Assembly (NCBI GenBank): GCA_021496925.1 | Contig: CP053915.1 | Span: forward strand, 3,499,501 to 3,563,500 | Source of the DNA: Acidovorax sp. YS12 | Lineage (GTDB): Bacteria > Pseudomonadota > Gammaproteobacteria > Burkholderiales > Burkholderiaceae_C | DNA length: 64,000 bases | Reading direction: 5' to 3' | The notes under the pieces: generated by a model | What the model saw: only the letters and a program-made list of their open reading frames with translations | What the model was told of the DNA's origin: nothing | Databases searched by the model: none | In this document: in pieces, positions 1 through 8,604 of the stretch | Layout of the letters: each line of letters begins with the position of its first letter | Position numbering within the stretch: position 1 is the first letter of the stretch | Position numbers and translations under genes: made by a program

Positions 1-1324
1 CCTCCAGCGCATGCTCGGACTTCGCCAGGCGTTTGTACAGATGGGCCTGGCGGCGCATGGCGTCGCCGAACCGCTGGTACAGCCCCGCGCCCAGGGCCAC
101 CGTGACGACGATGTTGACCAGCAGGGTGTTCAACTGCCAGAGCACGCTGGTCTCGATGGGGGGCAGTTGCACCAGCCCGGTGTACGCCGCCGTCACGTAC
201 AGGCCCATGACGCCGTACAGCGTGGAGGGGCCAGCCATCAGCACGTTCACCATCGAGCAGCGCTCGCGCAGCAGGTTGCTCCATGCGACCACGGCGAACA
301 GCGCGCTGATGGCCCAGGGCGCCGCCACGCCGATCCAGGCCCAGTCCTCGTAGCGGCCCAGCGGAATGCTGGGCAGGCACAGCAGCGGCGCCACGCCGAG
401 CGCCAGCAGCGCGCGGTCGGTGCGCCGCCAGCGCGGGCCCTGCGTGAGCAGCGCGCGGAACTGCCACGACAGCGCGATCGGCAGCATCAGGGTGCCCAGC
501 TTGACGGCGAGGTCGCCCCACAGGGGCGGTGCGCCCGGCAGCCAGACCTGCAGGTAGCCCCGGTCCAGCGCGCCGTGCACCAGCGTGGCCGTGGCGCCCG
601 CCGCCAGCGCCCACAGGCTGCGCAGGCGCAGGAACAGCGCGGCCCCGGCGACCAGCAGGACCAGCGCGAAGTTGATGCCCTGGTGCACGCCGGAGGCCCA
701 TTCGACGCCCGAGAGATGCGCCAGCAGCGCCGGGCTGCGCCACACCGTGGCGTCGAGCTGCATGGGGCTGGTGGTCTGCACGCGCAGGATGAAGGGCTGG
801 CCCTCCTGCAGCGGGAACATGAGCTGCCGCACGCGCAGGCGCTGCGCCATGGGCACGGTGTCGCCGCTGCGCTGCGCCTGCCAATGGCCGCTGCCGTCGC
901 CCCCGGGCTGGTACAGCGTGACGCTGTCGAGGTAGCTCGGCAGGATGCTGAGCCACAGGCGGCGGGCCGGTGCGGGTGTGGCGTCGCCGGGCGCGGCGGC
1001 CGGGGCGGTGGCCTTCAGCCAGTAGACATCGCGCGTGTAGCCCTGGCTCAGCGGCGCGTCCAGCCGCGTGAAGGCCGCATCGGGCAGGGCGAGCACGTCC
1101 GCCAGGGCCAGTGTGCCCCCAGGGTCGGCCAGCGCCTGCAGGGGGATGCCGGGCCCCAGCTGCAGGCCGCGCGCGCCGCCGGGCCACAGGCTGGGCCCGA
1201 GGATGGCCAAGGCCACCAGCCCCAGGGAGAGCATGAACCAGCCCGGCAGGAGCAGCCGCCCGAGCCGCCCGCGCCGCGCCGACGCCGCCGGCAGCCCCGG
1301 CGCCATGGCATGCCCCGGGGTCAT
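1..1324 (-). CDS. 7TM-DISM sensor protein, C-terminus outside window
   Basis: The minus-strand frame is open from the window edge back to an ATG at 1324, giving 441 visible residues. There is an N-terminal membrane segment (about residues 22-42), a periplasmic beta-rich domain like 7TMR-DISMED2 (about 60-190), then a run of about seven hydrophobic helices (about 205-420). The last visible residues begin a charged, coiled-coil-like linker. This order is known for diverse-intracellular-signalling sensors, where the membrane part reads a periplasmic ligand and controls a cytoplasmic output domain. The output (GGDEF or histidine kinase) lies off the window, so signalling chemistry cannot be named. 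Its ATG overlaps the comM stop as ATGA, suggesting translational coupling. Confidence 0.8.
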   Translation of the reverse strand, partial: MTPGHAMAPGLPAASARRGRLGRLLLPGWFMLSLGLVALAILGPSLWPGGARGLQLGPGIPLQALADPGGTLALADVLALPDAAFTRLDAPLSQGYTRDVYWLKATAPAAAPGDATPAPARRLWLSILPSYLDSVTLYQPGGDGSGHWQAQRSGDTVPMAQRLRVRQLMFPLQEGQPFILRVQTTSPMQLDATVWRSPALLAHLSGVEWASGVHQGINFALVLLVAGAALFLRLRSLWALAAGATATLVHGALDRGYLQVWLPGAPPLWGDLAVKLGTLMLPIALSWQFRALLTQGPRWRRTDRALLALGVAPLLCLPSIPLGRYEDWAWIGVAAPWAISALFAVVAWSNLLRERCSMVNVLMAGPSTLYGVMGLYVTAAYTGLVQLPPIETSVLWQLNTLLVNIVVTVALGAGLYQRFGDAMRRQAHLYKRLAKSEHALE

Positions 1325-2862
1325 GTGGCCGAGGCCGGGCGCAGCACGCGGCGGTACTGCACGGCCTCCGCGACGTGGGCGGTGCCGATGGCGCCGCTGG
1401 CCGCCAGGTCGGCGATGGTGCGCGCCACGCGCAGCGTGCGGTGCGTGGCGCGCGCCGACCAGCCCAGCCGGGTGGCGGCGGCCTGCAGGAAGTCCTGCGC
1501 CGCGGGGGCCAGCGCCAGGTGCGCGTCCAGCTCCTGGCCCTGCAGCGCGTGGTTGGGCTTGCCCTGGCGCGCCAGCGCGCGTTCGCGGGCCTGCACCACG
1601 CGCGCGCGCACCGCCTGGCTGGCTTCGCCCGCCGGGGCATGCAGCAGCTCCTGCGCGGGCAGGGCGGGCACCTCCACGTGCAGGTCGATGCGGTCGAGCA
1701 GCGGGCCGCTGAGCTTGCCCTGGTAGCGTGCCACCTGGTCGGGCGTGCAGCGGCAGGCCTGCTGGCGCGACCCGGCGAAGCCGCAGGGGCAGGGGTTCAT
1801 GGCCGCCACGAGCTGGAAGCGCGCCGGGAACTCGGCACGCTGCGCCGCGCGCGCGATGGTGATGCGGCCGGTCTCCAGCGGCTCGCGCAGCGCCTCCAGC
1901 GCGCTGCGCGCGAATTCCGGGAACTCGTCGAGGAACAGCACGCCTTCATGGGCCAGCGAGATTTCGCCCGGGCGCGGCGGCGAGCCGCCACCCACCAGCG
2001 CCACCGCGCTGCTGCTGTGGTGCGGGCTGGCCGTGGCGCGCCGCATCCACTGCTGCGGCGTGAAGCGGCCCGCCAGGCTGGCGATGGCGGCGCTTTCCAG
2101 CGCCTCTTCCACGCCCAGCGGCGGCAGCAGCCCGGCGAAGCGCTGCGCCAGCATGGACTTGCCCGCCCCGGGCGGCCCCACCAGCAGCAGCCCATGGCCG
2201 CCCGCCGCGGCGATCTCCAGCGCGCGCCGGGCGGCGGCCTGGCCCTTCACGTCGGCCAGGTCGGGGCCCGTGGCCTCGGGCGCGGGCGGGGCGGGCTGCT
2301 GGGCGTGCCAGCCGCTGCCGTCGCCGTCCGGCGGCGTGCTGCCCGGGGGCAGGAACTGGCGCACCACGTCCAGCAGGTGCGCGGCGCCGTAGATGGCCGT
2401 GCCGGGCACCAGCGCGGCCTCCTGCGCGCTCTGCGGCGGCAGCACCAGGCGCGCGCCTTCCTGCTGGCGGCGCAGCGCCAGCGCCGTGGCCAGCGCGCCG
2501 CGCACGGGGCGCAACTGGCCCGACAGCGACAGCTCGCCCGCGAACTCCCAGCCCGCGAGCCGCGCCGCGTCGATCTGCCCGCTGGCCGCGAGCAGGCCCA
2601 GGGCGATGGGCAGATCGAAGCGCCCCGAGTCCTTGGGCAGGTCGGCCGGGGCGAGGTTGACGGTGATTTTCTTGTTCGACGGAAATTCCAGCCCGGCGTT
2701 GAGCAGTGCCGAGCGCACGCGCTCGCGCGCCTCCTTCACCTCGACCTCGGCCAGGCCGACCAGCGTGAAGCTGGGCAGGCCGTTGGCCAGGTGCACTTCG
2801 ACGGTGACCGCGGGCGCGGCCAGTCCCAGCAAGGCACGGCTTTGCACCAAAGCGAGACTCAT
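1321..2862 (-). CDS. comM: ComM/YifB-family Mg-chelatase-like AAA ATPase
   Basis: 513 residues, normal for ComM, the hexameric helicase that drives branch migration during natural transformation. The N-terminus (MSLALVQSRALLG) is the family start, and the N-terminal domain carries the conserved GLPSFTLVGLAE and ERVRSALLNAG stretches. The central AAA module shows Walker A GPPGAGKS (about residue 230) and Walker B LFLDEFPEF. A cysteine-rich PCPCGF..CRCTPDQV segment and the C-terminal Mg-chelatase domain follow. The frame extends 39 codons upstream, but the ATG at 2862 matches the family and has AGAGAGGA upstream. Its stop overlaps the start of the DISM sensor. Confident. Confidence 0.95.
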   Translation of the reverse strand: MSLALVQSRALLGLAAPAVTVEVHLANGLPSFTLVGLAEVEVKEARERVRSALLNAGLEFPSNKKITVNLAPADLPKDSGRFDLPIALGLLAASGQIDAARLAGWEFAGELSLSGQLRPVRGALATALALRRQQEGARLVLPPQSAQEAALVPGTAIYGAAHLLDVVRQFLPPGSTPPDGDGSGWHAQQPAPPAPEATGPDLADVKGQAAARRALEIAAAGGHGLLLVGPPGAGKSMLAQRFAGLLPPLGVEEALESAAIASLAGRFTPQQWMRRATASPHHSSSAVALVGGGSPPRPGEISLAHEGVLFLDEFPEFARSALEALREPLETGRITIARAAQRAEFPARFQLVAAMNPCPCGFAGSRQQACRCTPDQVARYQGKLSGPLLDRIDLHVEVPALPAQELLHAPAGEASQAVRARVVQARERALARQGKPNHALQGQELDAHLALAPAAQDFLQAAATRLGWSARATHRTLRVARTIADLAASGAIGTAHVAEAVQYRRVLRPASAT

Positions 2863-3060
2863 GAAGGTGTTCCTCTCTGTGGGAATGCGCCAAGGCGGTG
2901 GGTTGTTGGGGGGCACGTGGCAGGGACGGAGCGTCTCGCCATGCGGCATTGTGCGTGGTAGCACCGCGCATTGCGGCATGACATCGGCAGGATTGACGCA
3001 GACGGTTGGCTTGCAGAAACGGCTGGAACAGCCAAAGATTTGGTGGTTGCTCTTAATTCA

Positions 3061-3102
3061 ATAGCGCAAAGCGCTTGATTGGTAAGCGCTGGAGGCTATT
3101 TC
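3061..3102. repeat. Dispersed Comamonadaceae-type palindromic repeat, copy 1
   Basis: Imperfect palindrome built on AGCGCTTG and TAAGCGCTGG arms ending in an A/T-rich tail. It is one of eight related copies in the window and sits in the 382-base gap between comM and the small gene at 3245. The rest of that gap is A/T-richer and presumably holds the divergent promoters; no clear sigma-70 boxes or terminator were identified. Confidence 0.6.
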
Positions 3103-3244
3103 CTTTCATTTTTTGAGCTGAGGCGTGTGAATTTTTCTTGATTTTTATTCTTCTTGACCGAAAAGGTGAAGGGGCCTTGCTGGGCCTTGGTCTGCCAAGG
3201 GGCTATTTCGTTGATTGCAAAGCGAGAACAGTGGGAGGGGAAAA

Positions 3245-3757
3245 ATGAAGATCGATGTGTCGCAGGTATTCCGTTCACAGCCATCCAAGCTCCCCTTGGT
3301 CGTGCATTCGGTAGTGGAGAAAGCGCATGCGTCCGCGTCAACGGCCAGCAGGGTCACGATTTCATCGGAGGCGCGCCAGGCGGCGGCAGTCGATGCATCG
3401 CAGACGGCCGATGACATCCGGCCATTCGCCAGCCTGAGCCTGAAGGATTTGTTGAAAAAATATGATTTTTCCAATGTGACACCAGCGCAATTTGCCCAGG
3501 TCGCGGGTGAATTGTTTGCGCGAGGAGAAATATCTCAAACAGTCGCTGGAAACTTTGTTGGTACCGATCTCGACAAGGTCGATGCCATCCCGCGCGATCA
3601 ACCCATCAATATGCTTGAGCACATGCAATTCATGGCGGAAGCCGCCAAGGCCGCCGCGCCCATTGCGCGCAAGGAACGCAATGAAGCACTGGAGACGCTG
3701 CAGAACATGGTTGCCGTGGCGAAGGGGGTCAGGTTCTCTGTGAGACGAGATGCCTGA
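3245..3757 (+). CDS. Hypothetical protein, 170 aa
   Basis: Not recognised. The ATG at 3245 follows GGGAGGGGAAAA, a strong ribosome binding site; an upstream in-frame ATG at 3215 has none. The protein is soluble with no signal peptide or membrane segment. The N-terminal 50 residues are Ser/Ala/Val-rich and probably disordered. A helical middle contains LSLKDLLKKYDFSNVTPAQF followed by AGELFARGEISQ, a pattern I associate with small uncharacterised proteobacterial proteins. The C-terminus is an Ala/Glu-rich helix. Base composition is clearly lower in G+C than neighbours, with TTT, AAT and AAA codons common. It faces away from comM and converges on the broken aldehyde dehydrogenase. Confidence 0.7.
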   Translation: MKIDVSQVFRSQPSKLPLVVHSVVEKAHASASTASRVTISSEARQAAAVDASQTADDIRPFASLSLKDLLKKYDFSNVTPAQFAQVAGELFARGEISQTVAGNFVGTDLDKVDAIPRDQPINMLEHMQFMAEAAKAAAPIARKERNEALETLQNMVAVAKGVRFSVRRDA

Positions 3758-4469
3758 GTGCAAAAATGTCCGTAGCAGCGGCTCATCCCGTTGTCAGCCG
3801 CCAGGGCGTTCAAGAAGATGCGCGGCCGGTACTCGAACGCGGTCAGCAGCCGGCCCAGGACGTGCCGGCGCCGGTGGGTGATGAACCACGGCGGCCGTGG
3901 CAGCAGCGAAAACCGCAGCGACAGCAGGCCCCGGGGGAAGGGCCGCCAGGGCGCCGTGATCACCGTGCGCTCCGTGCCTTCCAGCATGTAGCTGTTGTGG
4001 ACGGTGCCGATGCCGGACTGGGGATCGGCCAGGTCGGCGCCCGGAAAGCCGCCCCAGGGGCAGGGGCTCAGCAGGAATCCCAGCCCGGTCCAGGCGTTCA
4101 CCGCAATCGTTCCATAGCGCAGGCGCAGCAGCAGTTGCTCGAACCGCGCCGCGCCCATGTCGTGGATGGTTCGGGGGTGGATGACGATGTTGGCCCCCAG
4201 CGTCCCGTGCAGTTGCGCATTGGCGAAGTCGATGGCCTGTTCCAGGTAGGCGGCGGGATCCGCCGCGTCCAGCCGCTTGGCAGGCGCTTCTTGCGCGCCG
4301 CGGTCTCCGCCCAGCCGGGGGCGACCTGCATCAGCGCGTCCTTGATCTGGCCGAGCAGCGCGATGCGCTGCGCGACCGGGGTGCGGGCCCAGCGGTCCTT
4401 GGCGGCGTCCAGGGCCCGCAGGTCGGCCTGCAGCGCGTCCAGGCCGCCGGGCAGGGGTGTCATCAGCAT
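3758..4469 (-). pseudogene. Aldehyde dehydrogenase remnant with large internal deletion
   Basis: The first about 61 codons (ATG at 4469, preceded by AAGGAA, overlapping the upstream alcohol dehydrogenase stop) read as a normal aldehyde dehydrogenase N-terminus ending WAETAARKK. Near 4285 the sequence jumps, in another frame, to a family C-terminal part: PAAYLEQAIDFANAQLHGTL, GANIVIHPRT, RYGTIAVNAW, PWGGFPGADL, QSGIGTVHNSYML. About 300 residues are missing, including the NAD-binding fold and the catalytic Cys and Glu. The 3' end also lacks a natural stop and runs on to 3598, inside the neighbouring gene. Intact, it would have oxidised the aldehyde made by the adjacent alcohol dehydrogenase. 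It cannot encode an active enzyme. Confidence 0.85.
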
Positions 4470-6121
4470 GGCGATGTTCCTTCTTTCCTTGAGGCGTGCG
4501 GGCCCGTGCCCAGGATGAGGTCGGCGGCCTTCTCGGCGATCATGATGGTGGGCGCGTTGGTGTTGCCGCTGACCAGCGTCGGCATCACCGAGGCGTCGGC
4601 GACGCGCAGGCCGTCGAGGCCGCGCACGCGCAGTTGCGGATCCACGACCGCCAGGGCGTCCGTGCCCATCCTGCAGGTGCCCACCGGGTGGTAGATCGTG
4701 TCGGCGCGGGAGCGGATGTGGTGCTCCCACTGCGCGTCGCTCATGCCATCGGTGGTGCCGAACAGCTCGGCCTGCCGGTACGCGGCCAGCGGGGGCGCCA
4801 GCAGCACCTCCCGGGCGCGCTTCGCGCCCTGGACCAGGGCTTGCAGGTCGCGTTCGTCGCTGAGGAAGCGGGGGTCGATGCCGGGTGCCGCCAGCGGGTC
4901 GGCGGACTGCAGGAAGACCTCGCCGCGTGCATGCGGCCGCAGCACGCACACGTGGCAGGAGTAGCCGTAGCCCCACTGGAGCTTCCTGGCGTGGTCGTTG
5001 ACGGTGGAGATCACGAAGTGCATCTGCAGGTCCGCCCGTTCGACGGACGGATCGCTCTTGAAGAAGGCCGCGCCCTCGGCGAACGGCGTGGCGATCATGC
5101 CGGTGCCGTCCTTGCGCCATTGCGCCATGTGGCCCAGCAGCTTGGCCGCGCCGGCCAGCCCGATGCCGAAGTTGTCGGTGTCCCGGGTCTTGAAGCACAG
5201 GATGAAGTCCAGGTGGTCCTGCAGGTTCTGGCCCACGCCGGGCAGCTCGTGGACCATGCGGATGCCATGCGGCGTGATGTCCTGCGGCCGGCCCACGCCC
5301 GACAGTTGCAGCAGTTGCGGCGAGCCGAAGGCGCCCGCCGCCAGGATGACCTCGCGCCGGGCGCGCACGCCGTGGGCCTGCGCGCCGTGGCGGTATTCCA
5401 CGCCCGTGGCGCGCCGGCCCTCGAACAGGACCCGGGTCGCCCGCACCTGCGTGCGCACCGTCAGGTTCGGGCGTTGGCCCAGCACCGGGTGCAGGTACGC
5501 GGCGGCGGCGGAGCAGCGCTCGCCCCGGCGGTGCGCATCGTGGAACTGGGTGACCTGGTACAGGCCGGCGCCCTCGTTGTCGCCGGTGTTGAAGTCCCGG
5601 CGCGTCGGGATGCCGCAGTGGCGGGCGGCCTCGACGAAGGCCTGGGTGATCGGCCGGGGCGACTGCTGGTCGCACACCTGCAGCGGGCCGCCCGCGCCGT
5701 GGAACGCGCTGGCGCCCCAGGCGTTGTTCTCGGCCTTCTTGAAGTAGGGCAGCACCGACGCCCAGTCCCAGCCGTCGCAGCCGCGTTCGGCCCAGCCGTC
5801 GTAGTCCTGGCGCTGGCCGCGCACGTAGAGCATGGCGTTGATGGCCGAGGACCCGCCGAGCGCGCGGCCCCGGGGCTGGTAGCCGCGCCGGCCCTGCAGG
5901 CCCGGCTGGGGCACGGTCTGGAACGCCCAGTTGTTGATCTTGCCGTAGCCGGGCACCATCGCCACGACGCCGGCGGGCGCGCGTACCAGCAGGCCGTCGC
6001 CCTGCCCGCCGGCCTCCAGCAGGCAGACGCTGATGTGGTGGTTCTCGCTCAGCCGCGCGGCCAGGGCCGCGCCGGCGGAGCCGCCGCCGGCGATGACGTA
6101 GTCGAATTCCGTGGAATGCAT
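4463..6121 (-). CDS. alkJ: GMC-family FAD alcohol dehydrogenase (AlkJ-like)
   Basis: 552 residues, a full-length glucose-methanol-choline oxidoreductase. Evidence includes the FAD dinucleotide motif AGGGSAGAALAARLSE near residue 10, GRALGGSSAINAMLYVRG, the second GMC signature GAFGSPQLLQLSGVG, and the C-terminal HPVGTCRMG and SGNTNAPTIMIAE stretches carrying the active-site His/Asn pair. Members beside alkane hydroxylases (AlkJ) oxidise medium-chain alcohols to aldehydes at the cytoplasmic membrane and feed electrons to quinone. The gene lies 20 bases after alkB and its stop overlaps the broken aldehyde dehydrogenase start by 7 bases, so the four genes form one operon. Substrate range is inferred from context. 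Confidence 0.85.
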   Translation of the reverse strand: MHSTEFDYVIAGGGSAGAALAARLSENHHISVCLLEAGGQGDGLLVRAPAGVVAMVPGYGKINNWAFQTVPQPGLQGRRGYQPRGRALGGSSAINAMLYVRGQRQDYDGWAERGCDGWDWASVLPYFKKAENNAWGASAFHGAGGPLQVCDQQSPRPITQAFVEAARHCGIPTRRDFNTGDNEGAGLYQVTQFHDAHRRGERCSAAAAYLHPVLGQRPNLTVRTQVRATRVLFEGRRATGVEYRHGAQAHGVRARREVILAAGAFGSPQLLQLSGVGRPQDITPHGIRMVHELPGVGQNLQDHLDFILCFKTRDTDNFGIGLAGAAKLLGHMAQWRKDGTGMIATPFAEGAAFFKSDPSVERADLQMHFVISTVNDHARKLQWGYGYSCHVCVLRPHARGEVFLQSADPLAAPGIDPRFLSDERDLQALVQGAKRAREVLLAPPLAAYRQAELFGTTDGMSDAQWEHHIRSRADTIYHPVGTCRMGTDALAVVDPQLRVRGLDGLRVADASVMPTLVSGNTNAPTIMIAEKAADLILGTGPHASRKEGTSPC

Positions 6122-6141
6122 GGGTCGTGCCTTTCCGTGCG

Positions 6142-7305
6142 TCAGGCCTGGGCCTGCAGGGCGCGGATGCCGCTGGCGGCGTTGGCGCGCCGGGCCAGCA
6201 GCTTCTCTTCGCTGGAGGCGTGGACGCGGTCCCATTCGAGGATCTTCGGCGTCATCAGCCGGTGCCACAGCGGCGGGACCAGCGCGATGACGATGGTCGT
6301 CAGGTAGCCGCTGACCATCTGCGGCGCCTCGGGCATGGGCTGGAGGTCCTGGTAGGGCACTTCGCCCTGCGCGTGGTGGTGCGAGTGGCGCGTCAGGTTG
6401 AACATCGACCACGAGCTGATGCGGCGGTTGGTGTTCCAGGAGTGGCGCGGCTGCACCGGCAGGGCGGGGTTGCGGACCATGCCGTAGTGCTCCATGTAGT
6501 TCACGATCTCCAGCAGCGCCTTGGCGCCCAGCGCGCAGGCGGTGAATGCCAGCGCGCCCATGGCGCCGCCGACCCACCAGGCCGCGCCCAGCAGCAGGGC
6601 GCTCATCAGCGCGCCGCGGATCACAGCGTTGCGCGGGGACACGACCCACTGGCCCGCGCGCTGCAGGCGGCGCTTCTCGATGCGCCAGGCGCTGCGGTGG
6701 CCCTTGAGGGTCGAGGCGACGATGTGGTGGTACACATTGCGTCCGCGCGGCGCCGTCGCCGGGTCCTCGGTGGTCGATACGTAGCGGTGGTGGCCGTAGA
6801 CGTGCTCGATCGAGAAGTTGGTGTCGAAGCTGAAGGCCAGCAGCCAGCGCCCGACCAGCATGGAGACCGGGTCCCAGGTGCGGTGCGTCAGCTCGTGCGC
6901 GGGGATGGTGCCGCAGATGCCGATCATCAGGGTGGTGAGCAGCATGCCGGCGGCGTGCTGCCACCATGTGGTGGCGGCGCGGGCCGCCAGCGCGTCATAC
7001 CCGGTGAGGCGCTCGATCGCCTGGCCCAGGCCCGCGAAGTCGGCCGGGCTGACGCTCCAGACCATGGCGAACACGATCGCGCCGACCAGCGGCAGGGCCA
7101 GCCAGAGCTGCGCGGTCAGCAGGCCCGGGAGCTTGAAGCGGGGCGTGGATCGGTCGTCGCCCAGGAGGGCGTCGCCGGCGATGTAATAGGCCAGCACGGC
7201 GGCCAGCCCCAGCGCCGTCCAGGCGCCGCCGGCGAGGAGGGCCGCGCAGGCCGCGGCCCCCACGGCGTGGAAGAGAAAGTACTTCAGGTAGTGGAAAAGC
7301 ATCAT
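6142..7305 (-). CDS. alkB: AlkB-family membrane alkane monooxygenase
   Basis: 387 residues with several membrane helices and the histidine boxes of membrane di-iron hydroxylases: HELTH (137-141), EHVYGHH (167-173), NYMEHYG (269-275, the AlkB hallmark) and RHSHHH (306-311). The first box has Thr where classic AlkB has Gly, and the last has His where classic AlkB has Asp (RHSDHH), so this is a divergent member with some resemblance to XylM/CymA-type hydroxylases. It would hydroxylate a terminal methyl group of an alkane-like substrate using O2. The start has GAGGAG seven bases upstream. It follows the reductase gene by 16 bases; no rubredoxin gene is present. Confidence 0.88.
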   Translation of the reverse strand: MMLFHYLKYFLFHAVGAAACAALLAGGAWTALGLAAVLAYYIAGDALLGDDRSTPRFKLPGLLTAQLWLALPLVGAIVFAMVWSVSPADFAGLGQAIERLTGYDALAARAATTWWQHAAGMLLTTLMIGICGTIPAHELTHRTWDPVSMLVGRWLLAFSFDTNFSIEHVYGHHRYVSTTEDPATAPRGRNVYHHIVASTLKGHRSAWRIEKRRLQRAGQWVVSPRNAVIRGALMSALLLGAAWWVGGAMGALAFTACALGAKALLEIVNYMEHYGMVRNPALPVQPRHSWNTNRRISSWSMFNLTRHSHHHAQGEVPYQDLQPMPEAPQMVSGYLTTIVIALVPPLWHRLMTPKILEWDRVHASSEEKLLARRANAASGIRALQAQA

Positions 7306-7321
7306 GGGTTGTCTCCTCGTA

Positions 7322-8365
7322 TCAAAGGGTTGCGGATGCCCGTGCTGTCAGGCGGTCGTCCAGGGTGGTGAAGCGGTCGGCGCGGATGTGCTCGCGGCGG
7401 GCGCCGGCGCGCAGCAGCTGCGCCAGCGCGGCGTCGACCATGGGTGGCGGGCCGCACAGGTAGGCCTCGCAGGTTCCGGCAAGCGCTGACGGAATGGCGT
7501 CCGCCACCAGGCCGCGCGCGCCCGTCCACGCGGAGCCTTCGGGCTCGGCGGACAGCACGGGGGCATAGGTGAACCGCGCGCCCCAGCGGGCCTGGAGCGC
7601 CGCGATGGCGTCCTGCGCGTAGAGGTCGGCCGTGGAGCGCGCGCCGAAGCAAAGGTGCACGGGGCGCTGTGCCGCGTCCTGCGGCTGCTCGGCGAGCATT
7701 GCCAGGATCGGGGCCAGGCCGCTGCCGCCGGCGACCATCAGCAGGGGCGCGCTGCCCGGGCGCAGCCAGAAGTCGCCCAGCGGCCCCTGCACGTTCAGGT
7801 GCTGGCCCGCAAGCTCCTGCGGCCCGTGCACGAAGCCGGAAAAGGCCCCGCCCGGCACCTGGCGCATGAAGAAGTCCGCCTGGCCGTCGGGGCTGGGCGG
7901 GGAGGCGAAGGAGTAGCTGCGCTGCACGCCGGGCAGCGCGTCCCACTCCAGGATGGCGAACTGGCCCGCCCGGTAAGGCAGGGCCTCTTCGAGCTGCACC
8001 CGCAGGCGCACGATGTCGTGCGTCAGGCGCTCGCGGGAGAGCACCCTGGCCCGGGTCCGCCGGGCGGTGGAGCTCTGGTCCACTTCGATCCGGACGTCGC
8101 CGCGCGGGACGCTCTGGCAGGCCAGGATGCAACCCTTGTCGAGATCCTCGTCGGACAGGATGTAGGCCGCGTTGGTCAATTGCCGGACCTGCCCGCTCAC
8201 CAGCGTGCACTTGCAGGCCGCGCATCCGCCGACACGGCAACTGTGCGGGAACGCGATGCCGTGGCGCAGCGCGGCGGACAGGATCGTTTCCTTGGGGAGA
8301 ACGTCAATGACCTGGCCATTGACCGTGGCGGCCACCGGCCTGGGGCGGGAGAAAAGAGAGAACAT
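7322..8365 (-). CDS. 2Fe-2S ferredoxin / FAD-NAD(P) reductase for the hydroxylase
   Basis: 347 residues. The N-terminal plant-type ferredoxin domain has C43-x4-C48-x2-C51 and C83 as cluster ligands. The FAD domain shows RSYSFASPP near residue 155; the NAD domain shows GGSGLAP and ends with CGPPPMVDAA. This fused layout is that of XylA and CymAb, which pass electrons from NADH to XylM-like hydroxylases, whereas classical AlkB systems use rubredoxin and a separate reductase. It is the first gene of the alk operon, so it is the likely electron donor of the AlkB protein. The start at 8365 was chosen for GGGAG upstream; an ATG ten codons earlier is possible. Confidence 0.88.
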   Translation of the reverse strand: MFSLFSRPRPVAATVNGQVIDVLPKETILSAALRHGIAFPHSCRVGGCAACKCTLVSGQVRQLTNAAYILSDEDLDKGCILACQSVPRGDVRIEVDQSSTARRTRARVLSRERLTHDIVRLRVQLEEALPYRAGQFAILEWDALPGVQRSYSFASPPSPDGQADFFMRQVPGGAFSGFVHGPQELAGQHLNVQGPLGDFWLRPGSAPLLMVAGGSGLAPILAMLAEQPQDAAQRPVHLCFGARSTADLYAQDAIAALQARWGARFTYAPVLSAEPEGSAWTGARGLVADAIPSALAGTCEAYLCGPPPMVDAALAQLLRAGARREHIRADRFTTLDDRLTARASATL

Positions 8366-8604
8366 CGGCAGGCTCCCGCAGGCTAGGCAATGCACTTGCC
8401 CGGTGCAGGGCAGTAGTGGTACCGATGCCGGGGATGGCCGAAATGGGGAGACTGCAGCGTCATGGCGTTCGTGGCTTTCCGTTGTGTGGGGAGGGACTTG
8501 ATGAAGGGCAAATCTTCGGGATTCCGGCCCGCTTGCTCCATCCTGCGAGCGATCGAAGACTTTAGAAAAGGGGCCAACTCAATGGACCTCGGGGGTTTAC
8601 ACGG
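8366..8604. promoter_or_regulatory. Divergent control region between alk operon and araC-type gene
   Basis: A 239-base gap between the outward-facing starts of the ferredoxin reductase and the AraC-family regulator. It is the obvious place for both promoters and the regulator's sites. I could not fix a convincing -35/-10 pair or direct repeat by eye, so exact sites are unassigned. Confidence 0.4.

Noticed and set aside
1375..2961. 528-codon plus-strand frame opposite comM
   Set aside because: Arg/Gly/Ala-rich nonsense composition; the minus strand encodes a complete ComM. Typical shadow of GC-rich DNA.
3598..4158. Separate 186-residue minus-strand gene
   Set aside because: Its first half is the C-terminus of the broken aldehyde dehydrogenase and its tail runs antisense into another gene; it is not a free-standing gene.
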